Source: RBG-16-66-20 sp049651845
Lineage (GTDB): Bacteria > Pseudomonadota > Gammaproteobacteria > Burkholderiales > SG8-39
Direction of reading: 5' to 3'
NCBI GenBank assembly: GCA_049651845.1
Contig: JBASCW010000002.1
Coordinates: forward strand, 1 to 35,847
Length of the DNA stretch: 35,847 bases
Position numbers and translations under genes: made by a program. Position 1 is the stretch's first letter, and each line of letters starts with the position of its first letter. Below, one piece after another: positions 13,846-24,790 of this stretch. The notes under the pieces were generated by a model that was not told where the DNA came from, ran no database searches, and saw only the letters and a list, made by a program, of their open reading frames with translations.

Positions 13846-16422
13846 GTGGGTTCAGTGGCTAATTCGGTCACCGGTATTCGTCATGCCATTGTGGCGCTCC
13901 TCTGTGCGCCGCTCATGGTCCACGCGGCCGGTCTCGGCAGGCTGCAAGTCGATTCCGCCCTGGGCCAGCCCCTGCGCGCCGAGATCGAGATCGTGTCGCT
14001 GCAGCCCGGCGAAGAGGATTCGCTGCAGGCGCGGCTGGCCACCCGCGAAGCGTTCCGCCAGGCGGGCATCGAAATGAGCCCGGCACTGGTCGGCATGCAG
14101 TTCGCGATCGAAAGGCGCGGTGGTCGCCCGGTGATCCGGCTACGCACCACACATCCGGTCAACGAGCCGTTCCTCGATGTCCTGGTCGAGCTGTCCTGGG
14201 CGACGGGACGCCTGGTGCGGGAATACACCTTCCTGCTCGACCCGGCCGAATACAAGGGGCCACCGCCGGTTGCCGCCGCACCCGCACCCGTCGCCAAGCC
14301 CGCGCCAGCCGCCAAGCCCGAGCCCGCGCCGCGCGCCGCACCGCGCCCGCTCGTTGCCGAGCCCGGCGCGCCGGCGGGCGCCAAACAGCACGACGTGAAG
14401 AAGGGCGACACCCTGAGCGCGATCGCGCGCCAGAACCTGCCCGCCGGCGTGACGCTGAACCAGATGATGATGGCCCTCTACCGCGCCAACGAGGCCGCGT
14501 TCATCCAGGGCAATATCAACCTAGTGCGCGCGGGGCGCATCCTAAGCGTTCCCGACCGCGAGGCGGTGCTCGCCCTCGGCACGGCGGAAGCGACCCAGCA
14601 GGTGCAGGCGCACATGGCGGACTTCGCCGAGTACAGGCGCAAGCTCGGCCAGGTCGTCGCGGCCGCGCCGGCCGCGCCCGTGCGCGAGCGCGAAGTGGCT
14701 GGCCGGATCACGCCGCCCAAGGCCGAAGCGCCGGCGCCCGCCGAGACGAAAGACCAGCTCAAGCTCTCCAAGGCCGATCCCACGAAGCCGGGCAGCAGCC
14801 CGGCCGCGAAAGCCGCGCGCGACGACGACCGCGTGGCACGCGAGCGCGCGCTCAAGGAGTCGCAGTCGCGCATCGGCGAGCTGGAGAAGAACGTCGCCGA
14901 CCTGCAGAAGCTGCTGGAAATGAAGAACCAGCAGCTGGCCGAGCTGGAGAAGAAGGCAGCCGCCAAGCCGGCCGCACCGGCGCCTGCGCCCGCACCGGCG
15001 GCGAAAGCGCCTGAGCCCGTCAAGGAGGCGCCGAAAGAGGCACCCAAGGAAGCGGTGAAGGAAGCGCCCAAGGAGACCGCGAAGGAAGCACCCAAGGAGG
15101 CTCCGAAGGAAGCGGCGAAAGAGGCGCCCAAGGAAACAGCCAAGAAGGCGGCCAAGGCGGTCCCGGCCAAAGCGGCGCCGGTGCCGGAAACCAGCCTGGT
15201 CGACGAGATTCTCGCGTTCCTGACCGACCCGGTGTCGGGCGGCGGACTGGCGGTAGTGGTGCTGATGCTGTTCGGCTACGGATTCTGGGCCTGGAAGCGC
15301 AAGAAGAAATCGCAGGCGAGCAAATTCCAGGACAGCGTGCTCGGCGCCGCCAGCGGCGCGGGCGCCTCGTCGGTGTTCAGCACTGCCGGCACGGCCGTAG
15401 CGGCCGCGACGCCGCCGCCAGCCGCTGCTGCCGCAGCCGAAGTTTCCGAAACGTCTGTCAGCAGCGTGAGCGTGGGTGCCGCCGAGAGCGACGAGGTCGA
15501 CCCGATCGCCGAGGCCGACGTCTATATGGCGTACGGCCGCGATGCGCAGGCCGAGGAGATCCTCAAGGAAGCGCTGGGCAAGGATCCGAACCGCCTCGCG
15601 GTGCACGCGAAGCTGCTCGAGATCTACGCCAACCGCAAGGACAAGAAGAATTTCGAGCAGACCGCGCTCAAAGTGAAGAGCCTGACGAACAGCGCTGGCC
15701 CGGAGTGGGACAAGGCGATGGCGCTCGGCCACTCGATCGACCCGGAGAACGGCCTGTACGGCAGCGGCGGCGCGGCGGCGGAAGCGGCGCCCGCGGCGGC
15801 GCCAGCGGCTGCTGCGCCGACGCTGGACTTCGACATCGGCGGCAGCACGGGCGAGACGCAGGCGGTGGCGCCGGCGGCGGCGCCCGCGCTGGACTTCGAC
15901 ATCGGCGCCCAGACAGCCGCGATCCCGAAGAGCGACTTCGCGGCCGGCGGCACGCTCAAGCTGGATACCGCGGAGTCCAAGCCGGTGAGCGCCGGGCTCG
16001 ATTTCGACCTGGGTGGCGCTACCGACGCCGACGACGGCGAGAAGACCATGCTGATGCCGCCGCGCAAGCCCGCGGCTGCGGCCGCGCCCGAGAAAAAGGC
16101 GGATCCCGACGCCACGGTGGCGATGGATTTCGACCTCAACCTGGACCTCGGCACGCCGAAGACCGAGGCGCCGACGCCGGCCGCCGAGGCGCCGATCGAC
16201 CTCGGCGGCCTGAGCCTGGACCTCGGCGTGCCCGCCGCCGGCGGCGCAGCGGGCGGCGCAGACCCCAAGTGGCAGGAGGTCGCTACCAAGCTGGATCTGG
16301 CCAAGGCCTATCAGGACATGGGCGACAAGGACGGGGCGCGCGAGCTGCTGAACGAGGTACTGAAGGAGGGCGACGCCGCGCAGCAAGGCCAGGCGCAACA
16401 GATGCTGTCCAGCCTGGGCTAG
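13846..16422 (+). CDS. fimV: FimV-type LysM inner-membrane hub protein
   Basis: This 858-residue protein is FimV-like, a peptidoglycan-binding polar hub that supports type IV pili and cell polarity in relatives. A signal peptide ends near MVHAAGLGRL (residue about 28). The conserved FimV N-domain follows (about 29-135), then a proline/alanine linker and a LysM domain (about 180-237, KKGDTLSAIARQN). A coiled coil comes next (about 330-370), a charged repeat (393-434) and one membrane helix (about 466-484, then KRKKK). The cytoplasmic part has TPR-like helices (about 545-620), several LDFDIG-like motifs, and the C-terminal FimV cap (from about 806). The start is GTG at 13846. A second GTG at 13855 has a better spaced AGGGTGG, so the mature protein may begin three residues later. 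It ends 22 bases before a terminator. Confidence 0.93.
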   Translation: MGSVANSVTGIRHAIVALLCAPLMVHAAGLGRLQVDSALGQPLRAEIEIVSLQPGEEDSLQARLATREAFRQAGIEMSPALVGMQFAIERRGGRPVIRLRTTHPVNEPFLDVLVELSWATGRLVREYTFLLDPAEYKGPPPVAAAPAPVAKPAPAAKPEPAPRAAPRPLVAEPGAPAGAKQHDVKKGDTLSAIARQNLPAGVTLNQMMMALYRANEAAFIQGNINLVRAGRILSVPDREAVLALGTAEATQQVQAHMADFAEYRRKLGQVVAAAPAAPVREREVAGRITPPKAEAPAPAETKDQLKLSKADPTKPGSSPAAKAARDDDRVARERALKESQSRIGELEKNVADLQKLLEMKNQQLAELEKKAAAKPAAPAPAPAPAAKAPEPVKEAPKEAPKEAVKEAPKETAKEAPKEAPKEAAKEAPKETAKKAAKAVPAKAAPVPETSLVDEILAFLTDPVSGGGLAVVVLMLFGYGFWAWKRKKKSQASKFQDSVLGAASGAGASSVFSTAGTAVAAATPPPAAAAAAEVSETSVSSVSVGAAESDEVDPIAEADVYMAYGRDAQAEEILKEALGKDPNRLAVHAKLLEIYANRKDKKNFEQTALKVKSLTNSAGPEWDKAMALGHSIDPENGLYGSGGAAAEAAPAAAPAAAAPTLDFDIGGSTGETQAVAPAAAPALDFDIGAQTAAIPKSDFAAGGTLKLDTAESKPVSAGLDFDLGGATDADDGEKTMLMPPRKPAAAAAPEKKADPDATVAMDFDLNLDLGTPKTEAPTPAAEAPIDLGGLSLDLGVPAAGGAAGGADPKWQEVATKLDLAKAYQDMGDKDGARELLNEVLKEGDAAQQGQAQQMLSSLG
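15022..15144 (+). repeat. Degenerate KEAPKEA-type repeat inside fimV
   Basis: The DNA encodes about ten tandem copies of a four-residue unit, KEAP/KEAV/KETA/KEAA, at residues 393-434, just outside the membrane helix. The units vary by synonymous and nonsynonymous changes (aag/aaa, gcg/gca/gct), so this is an old protein repeat rather than a recent DNA expansion. It probably forms a charged spacer across the periplasm. Confidence 0.85.
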
Positions 16423-16444
16423 CCGCGGCGACGACCGCAGAGGG

Positions 16445-16475
16445 AGCCGCGGCGCGCAGGCGACCGCGGCTTTTT
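16445..16475 (+). terminator. Intrinsic terminator between fimV and truA
   Basis: AGCCGCGG (16445-16452) pairs perfectly with CCGCGGCT (16464-16471) around an 11-base loop, and a run of five T follows (16471-16475). It stands 22 bases after the fimV stop. The T-run ends only four bases before the truA ATG, so no separate ribosome binding site for truA fits between them. Confidence 0.8.
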
Positions 16476-16479
16476 CATT

Positions 16480-17289
16480 ATGGCGACCAGCTCGATCAAC
16501 CGGATAGCGCTCGGCATCGAATACGACGGCAGCCGCTTCCTCGGCTGGCAGACGCAGACCGGCGGCGGCACTGTGCAGGACGCGCTGGAGGCGGCGCTTG
16601 CCGGCATCGCGGATGCGCCGGTCACGGTGACTTGCGCGGGCCGCACCGACCGCGGCGTGCACGCGCGCGAGCAGGTGGTGCATTTCGACAGCGCGGCCGA
16701 GCGGCCCGATTCGGCCTGGGTGCGGGGCGTGAACGCGCTGCTGCCCGAAGCGGTGGCGGTGCTCTGGGCACGGCGCGTGGCGGGCGATTTTCACGCGCGC
16801 TACTCGGCGGTCGCGCGCAGCTATCGCTACGTGCTGCTGAACCGGCCGGTGCGCCCGGCGCTCGCCGCGCGCTACGCGGGCTGGTACCACGCGCCGCTGG
16901 AGGTCGAGGCGATGCGCGCCGCGGCCACCCACTTGGTGGGCGAGCACGACTTCTCGGCGTTCCGCTCGGCCGAATGCCAGGCGAAGAGCCCGGTACGCAC
17001 GCTGCACGCGATCGGCATCGAGCGCGCGGGCGAGCGCGTGGACTTCACGTTGCGCGCCAACGCCTGGCTGCAGCACATGGTGCGCAACATCGTCGGCACG
17101 CTGGTGTACGTAGGCGCGGGCAAGCAGCCGCCGCAGTGGATGAGGCAAGTGCTGGAGTCGCGCGACCGAGCGCGCGCGGCGCCGACCATCGCGGCCGAAG
17201 GCCTGTACCTCGAGGCGGTCGCATACGAAGCGAAATGGGGGCTGCCCGCCGCGCGGCTCGAAGCGTCGCCGCTGCCGGTCGCTTCATGA
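16480..17289 (+). CDS. truA: tRNA pseudouridine(38-40) synthase
   Basis: TruA converts uridines 38-40 in the tRNA anticodon stem to pseudouridine. The 269-residue protein has the N-terminal IALGIEYDGSRFLGWQ, the catalytic Asp57 in AGRTDRGVHA, and later QHMVRNIVGTLV, all hallmarks of the family. The length is normal. The ATG at 16480 is the only plausible start before the conserved region, yet it has no Shine-Dalgarno and lies four bases after a terminator T-run. It may be translated from a leaderless or read-through transcript. The stop overlaps the trpF start as ATGA, so truA heads the trpFBA-accD-folC gene string. Confidence 0.95.
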   Translation: MATSSINRIALGIEYDGSRFLGWQTQTGGGTVQDALEAALAGIADAPVTVTCAGRTDRGVHAREQVVHFDSAAERPDSAWVRGVNALLPEAVAVLWARRVAGDFHARYSAVARSYRYVLLNRPVRPALAARYAGWYHAPLEVEAMRAAATHLVGEHDFSAFRSAECQAKSPVRTLHAIGIERAGERVDFTLRANAWLQHMVRNIVGTLVYVGAGKQPPQWMRQVLESRDRARAAPTIAAEGLYLEAVAYEAKWGLPAARLEASPLPVAS

Positions 17290-17892
17290 GAACCCGCGTA
17301 AAGATCTGCGGCATGACGCGCGCCGAGGACATCCAGGCGGCCGCGCGCGCCGGCGCCGACGCGATCGGGCTGGTGTTCTATCCGCCGAGCCCGCGCTGCC
17401 TCAGCCCGGACCGGGCGCGGCTGCTGGCGGGCGAGGTGCCGGCGTTCGTTAGCACGGTGGCGCTGTTCGTCAATCCGGCCGCCGCGCAGGTCAACGAGGT
17501 GCTCGATCGCGTGCGCCCGTCGATGCTGCAGTTCCACGGCGAGGAAGCGCCGGAATTCTGCGCGCAGTTCGGCGTGCCCTGGATCAAGGCATGCCGCGTG
17601 AGGCCGCAGGTCGATTTGCTAGAATACCTGCGCCCGTTTTCCGGCGCGGCAGGCTGGCTGCTCGACAGCCACGTCGAGGAATACGGCGGCGTCGGTGAAA
17701 GCTTCGACTGGTCTCTGGTGCCGGCCGAACGCAGCCGCCCGATCATTCTGTCGGGCGGCCTGACGCGGGAAAACGTGCGTAGTGCCGTCCGCCGCGTGCG
17801 CCCCTGGGCGGTGGACGTGTCGAGCGGCGTGGAATCCGCCAAGGGCATCAAGGACGCGGCCAGGATCGCCGCTTTCATCGCCGAGGTCAGAG

Positions 17893-17906
<14 letters not shown>
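17286..17906 (+). CDS. trpF: Phosphoribosylanthranilate isomerase
   Basis: TrpF carries out the Amadori rearrangement of phosphoribosylanthranilate in tryptophan synthesis. The 206-residue beta/alpha barrel has the catalytic general base Cys8 in VKICGMTR and the general acid Asp127 in LLDS. The phosphate-binding segments are ILSGGL and VDVSSGVES. The loop after Asp127 reads YGGVG where many homologues have GGTG, a mild variation. The start overlaps the truA stop (ATGA). The last 14 bases overlap trpB, so the genes are probably translationally coupled. Nearby trpC and trpD are absent, as is usual when trpFBA forms a separate cluster. Confidence 0.96.
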
Positions 17907-19091
<1,185 letters not shown>

Positions 19092-19092
<1 letters not shown>

Positions 19093-19885
19093 TGTCGCGC
19101 ATCGCCGGGCGCTTCGCCGAGCTCAAGGCCGCCGGGCGCAAGGCGCTGATTCCCTACCTCACTGCCGGCGATCCGCTGAAGTCGAGCACGGTGCCGATCC
19201 TGCACGGCATGGTCGAGGCGGGCGGCGACATCCTCGAGATCGGCGTGCCGTTCTCCGATCCGATGGCCGACGGCCCGGCGAACCAGCGCTCCTCGGAGCG
19301 CGCGCTGAAGAACGGCATCGGACTTGCGGACGTCCTGGGCATGGTGGAGCAGTTCAGGAAGAAGGACTCTAGGACGCCGATCGTCCTGATGGGCTACGCC
19401 AACCCGATCGAGGCGATGGGCGTGGAGAAGTTCGTCGCCGCGGCGAAGGCGGCGGGCGTGGACGGCGCGATCGTCGTGGACTACCCGCCGGAGGAGTGCG
19501 GTCCGTTCTCGGACCTCTGCGGCAAGGCCGGCATCGACTGCATCTTCCTGCTCGCGCCGACCTCGACCGATGCGCGCATCCGCGAAGTGGCGCGCGCGGG
19601 CACCGGCTACCTGTACTACGTCTCGCTGAAGGGCGTCACCGGCGTGAAGACCGCCGATGCGGCCGATATCGCGATGCATCTGCCTCGGCTGCGCGCGGCC
19701 TCCAAGCTGCCCATCGGCGTGGGCTTCGGCATCAAGGACGCGGAATCGGCGCGCGCGATCTCCAGGATGGCCGACGCGGTGATCATCGGCAGCCGCATCG
19801 TGCAGGAGATCGAGAGCGCCGGGCCCGAGCACGCGGTGGCGCGCGTCAAGGCCCTGCTACTGCCCATACGCAAGGCGATCGATTC

Positions 19886-19889
<4 letters not shown>
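19092..19889 (+). CDS. trpA: Tryptophan synthase alpha chain
   Basis: TrpA cleaves indole-3-glycerol phosphate to indole, which is channelled to TrpB. The 265-residue barrel carries the catalytic Glu49 in DILEIGVPFSDP and Asp60 in PMADGP, at the same residue numbers as in the Salmonella enzyme. GVGFGIK and VIIGSRIV bind the substrate phosphate. The start shares one base with the trpB stop, and the end overlaps accD as ATGA. Confidence 0.97.
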
Positions 19890-20751
<862 letters not shown>

Positions 20752-20755
<4 letters not shown>

Positions 20756-21993
20756 GCGCGTCGCGCTCGCTTGCCGAGTGGCTCTCGTACATCGAGCGCC
20801 AGCATCCCCAGCCGATCGCGCTTGGCCTGGAGCGCATTGCTGAGGTTTTCAACAAATTAGAAATAGGAATTGGCTGCCCGGTATTCACCGTCGGCGGCAC
20901 GAACGGCAAGGGTTCGACCTGCGCGATGCTGGAAGCCATCCTGCGGGCGGGCGGCTACCGCACCGGCCTGTACACCTCGCCGCACCTGCTGCGGTACAAC
21001 GAGCGCGTGCGCATCGGCGCGCACGAGGCCGACGATGCCGCCCTGTGCGAGGCGTTCGCCGCCGTGGAGCGTGCGCGCGGCGCGGTGCCGCTCACGTACT
21101 TTGAGTTCGCGACCCTTGCGGCCTTCCATCTTTTCTCGAGATCGAGCCTGGATGTGGCGATTCTCGAAGTCGGCCTGGGAGGAAGGCTCGATGCCGTCAA
21201 CGCCGTCGACGCGGACTGCGCGATCCTGACCAGCGTCGGCATCGATCATGTCGAATACCTCGGCGGCACACGAGAGGAAATCGGGCGCGAGAAGGCGGGC
21301 ATCTTCCGCCCCGGACGGCCTGCCATCGTTGCCGATCCAGACCCGCCCGCTAGCGTCACCGCGTCGAATGCGAAGCTGCAATTGCTCGGCAAGGATTTCG
21401 GCTACCTTGCGCAAGGAACGCAGTGGACCTATTGGGGACCGGCGGGCAAGCGGCACGGTCTTGCCCATCCCGCGTTGCGCGGTGCGATCCAGCTGCGCAA
21501 CGCGAGCGCAGCGCTCGCGGCGCTCGACAGCCTGCGCGGGCGCCTGCCGCTCGCGATGCAGGACGTGCGCCGCGGCCTGGCCGAAGCGTCGCTGCCGGGC
21601 CGCTTCCAGGTGCTGCCGGGACGGCCGCAAGTGATCCTCGACGTCGCGCACAACCCCGAGGCGGCCGCGGTGCTGGCGGCGAATCTCGGCGACAGCGGCT
21701 TCGCGCCGGAGACGATTGCGGTGGTCGGCATGCTCAAGGACAAGGACATCGCGGGCGTGCTGCGCGCGGTCGCGCCGCGCGTCACCAAATGGCACCTTGC
21801 GACGCTTCCGGGGCCGAGAGGGGCGCAAGCAGCGTATCTCAACAATGTTCTGAAAAAAGAAAAAATAACCATAGAAGCAAAAGAACACCCAACGGTTGCG
21901 CTCGCTCTGGCCGCGGCAAGAAAGGAAGCGGGCGAGAATGATAAAATCGTCGTGTTCGGCTCGTTCCTGACCGTCGCCGACGCCTATGGCTGA
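20752..21993 (+). CDS. folC: Bifunctional folylpolyglutamate/dihydrofolate synthase
   Basis: FolC adds glutamate to dihydropteroate and to folates, using ATP. The 413-residue protein is Mur-ligase-like, with the P-loop GGTNGKGST (48-56), EVGLGGRLDAVN, and DVAHNPEAA in the C-terminal domain. It starts at a GTG that overlaps the accD stop (GTGA); the conserved N-terminal SLAEWLSYIE begins right after it. Two short segments depart from the base composition of the rest: about 20846-20872 and 21850-21890 are A-rich, with AAA, ATA and GAA codons. The frame stays open through both, so the gene looks intact. The last eight bases overlap dedD. Confidence 0.95.
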
Positions 21994-22633
21994 ATCCGAA
22001 GACGTCAACTCGCTCAAGCGACGCGGCCGCCGCCGGCTGGTTGGCGCCATCGCGCTGGTTCTCGCCGCGGTGATCGTGCTGCCGATGGTGTTCGATTCGG
22101 ATCCGAAGGGCAGCGCGCCGCCGGTGAGCGTGCGCATCCCGGGCGAGGACGAGACCGGCTTCACCCCGAAGGTGACGCCGAAGATCGCGCCGGCCGCTCC
22201 CGAGAAGGCGAAAGAGAAGGCACAGCCGAAGGCGGCCGAGAAGGCGGTAGAGAAGGCGCCGGAGTCCGTCGCCGAGAAGGTGCCAGAAAAGGCGCTCGAG
22301 AAGGCGCCCGAGCCGCCCGCACAGAAGATCGAGATCAAGGTCACGAAAGCGGAGAAGCCCGCGGCCGCGGCCGAACGCGCCAAGGCCGAGGCCGCCCTGG
22401 CGGGCGGCGAGCAGTTCTTCGTGCCGGCCGGCGCCTACCTCGACCCGGCGGGCGTGATCGAGAAGCTCAAGGCGGCGAGGATTCCCTATTACACCGAGCC
22501 GATTGCGACCAAGGACGGCACCGTCACGCGCGTGCGCGCCGGGCCGTTCGGGAGCCGGGAGGCCGCCGACAAGGCGCTCAAGCAGCTCAAGGACCTGGGC
22601 TTGAAACCGGGCAACGTCGCCGCCAGGTCCTGA
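21986..22633 (+). CDS. dedD: SPOR-domain inner-membrane protein, DedD-like
   Basis: This 215-residue protein has a short basic cytoplasmic N-terminus (KRRGRRR), one membrane helix (about 18-36), a lysine/alanine/glutamate/proline-rich periplasmic spacer (about 65-140), and a C-terminal SPOR domain (about 142-212; FFVPAGAYLDP, then VRAGPFGSREAA). SPOR domains bind denuded glycan strands at the division septum, so a role in cell division is expected. Between folC and cvpA is the standard position of dedD. The spacer uses EKAPE/EKVPE-like units similar in style to those of FimV. Confidence 0.92.
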   Translation: MAESEDVNSLKRRGRRRLVGAIALVLAAVIVLPMVFDSDPKGSAPPVSVRIPGEDETGFTPKVTPKIAPAAPEKAKEKAQPKAAEKAVEKAPESVAEKVPEKALEKAPEPPAQKIEIKVTKAEKPAAAAERAKAEAALAGGEQFFVPAGAYLDPAGVIEKLKAARIPYYTEPIATKDGTVTRVRAGPFGSREAADKALKQLKDLGLKPGNVAARS

Positions 22634-22634
22634 G

Positions 22635-23126
22635 ATGGCCTGGCTCGACTACGCCGTGCTCGGCGTATTCGCGGTGTCCCTGGGGGTTGGCGCGTGGCGC
22701 GGCCTGGTTCGCGAAGTGGTTTCCATCCTCGGCTGGGTGATCGCGTTTCTCGCGGCGAACCTGCTGGCAGGGCCGCTCGGCCCGGCGATGCCGCAGGCCA
22801 TTCCAAGCCCGGAATTGCGCGTGGCGGCCGCCTATGTCGCCGTCTTCGTGGCCTCGTTGATCGTGACTTCGCTCGCCGGGCTGCTGCTGTCGAAGATGGT
22901 GCAGGCGGTGGGGCTGGGCGGCCTCGACCGGGTACTGGGCTCGGGGTTCGGCGCGCTACGCGGCCTGCTGATCGTGCTCGCCGCCGCGCTGCTCGCCGGG
23001 CTGACCGGCGCGCCGCGCCAGCCGTGGTGGCGCGATTCGGTGAGCGGCCCGCTGCTCGCGCAGGCGGCGGGCGCGGTCAGGCCGCTGCTGCCGCAAACGC
23101 TCGCCGAGCGCTTGCGCTATGATTGA
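22635..23126 (+). CDS. cvpA: CvpA family membrane protein
   Basis: This 163-residue polytopic protein has three or four hydrophobic segments. The N-terminal WLDYAVLGVFAVSLGVGAWR and GLVREVVSILGW match the CvpA family, named for colicin V production and later linked to envelope stress tolerance. The biochemical function is not known. The start is one base after the dedD stop, and purF follows after 25 bases, the conserved cvpA-purF pairing. Confidence 0.93.
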   Translation: MAWLDYAVLGVFAVSLGVGAWRGLVREVVSILGWVIAFLAANLLAGPLGPAMPQAIPSPELRVAAAYVAVFVASLIVTSLAGLLLSKMVQAVGLGGLDRVLGSGFGALRGLLIVLAAALLAGLTGAPRQPWWRDSVSGPLLAQAAGAVRPLLPQTLAERLRYD

Positions 23127-23151
23127 TCCTTAGCCACGGGAGTCTCTGCCG

Positions 23152-24669
<1,518 letters not shown>

Positions 24670-24674
24670 TGTTG

Positions 24675-24683
24675 TGATATAGT
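24675..24683 (+). promoter_or_regulatory. Putative extended -10 promoter of metZ
   Basis: TGaTATAGT: the TGn extension (24675-24677) is followed by TATAGT (24678-24683), five of six matches to consensus. No good -35 is visible, which extended -10 promoters can tolerate. Transcription would begin near 24690, exactly at the 5' edge of the riboswitch aptamer. The same 12-base context (TTGTGNTATAGT) recurs before cysS. Confidence 0.55.
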
Positions 24684-24691
24684 GCGTTTTT

Positions 24692-24748
24692 ACGCGCCGA
24701 TTTGAGCCACAGCTTGCGGGCGCGCTACAAATCCAGCTAAAGCGTGCC
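24692..24748 (+). promoter_or_regulatory. SAM-II-type riboswitch aptamer in the metZ leader
   Basis: The leader has the sequence and pseudoknot layout of the SAM-II class. Stem P1 pairs CGCGCC (24693-24698) with GGCGCG (24719-24724). Inside it are GATTTGAG (24699-24706) and GCTTGC (24712-24717). After it come ACAAAT and AGCTAAAG (24735-24742). GATTTG, GCTTGC and GCTAAA are the blocks I recall as conserved in this class. The pseudoknot P2 forms between CAGCTT in the loop (24710-24715) and AAGCGTG (24740-24746), with G24744 bulged. The class binds S-adenosylmethionine and is best known from alphaproteobacteria. SAM-V shares the core fold and is the main alternative. Confidence 0.87.
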
Positions 24749-24767
24749 AGGGAAACCCGGTCCGCTT
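24740..24767 (+). promoter_or_regulatory. Predicted antiterminator hairpin of the metZ leader
   Basis: AAGCG (24740-24744) pairs with CGCTT (24763-24767). The helix continues past one mismatch with G46-T61, C47-G60 and C48-G59 (last two digits of position), and is capped by GGG/CCC (24750-24752 with 24756-24758) around AAA. It uses the 3' strand of the SAM pseudoknot and the 5' arm of the terminator, so it excludes both. It is expected to form when SAM is low. Confidence 0.65.
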
Positions 24768-24790
24768 GACGAGAAAGGATCGGGTTTTTT
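24754..24790 (+). terminator. Intrinsic terminator of the metZ leader, abutting the start codon
   Basis: AACCCGGTCC (24754-24763) pairs with GGATCGGGTT (24777-24786) over ten base pairs including one G-T, around a 13-base loop, and the strand ends in six T (24785-24790). The ATG of metZ follows immediately. The best Shine-Dalgarno for metZ, AAGGA (24775-24779), lies partly in the 3' arm, so the hairpin could also hinder translation of any read-through RNA. Confidence 0.85.

Noticed and set aside
15022..15144. Repeat array considered as CRISPR or a DNA tandem repeat
   Set aside because: The period is 12 bases in frame, without spacers, and units differ at the DNA level. It is a protein spacer of FimV.
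14542..17148. Minus-strand open frame of 868 codons across fimV and truA
   Set aside because: It spans two well-supported genes and their terminator and reads as low-complexity Arg/Val/His sequence.
21850..21875. Runs of six A in folC as a programmed frameshift or slippage site
   Set aside because: The zero frame reads AAA AAA with no X-XXY-YYZ phasing. A shift to the other frame meets TAA at once, and the zero frame gives a full-length FolC.
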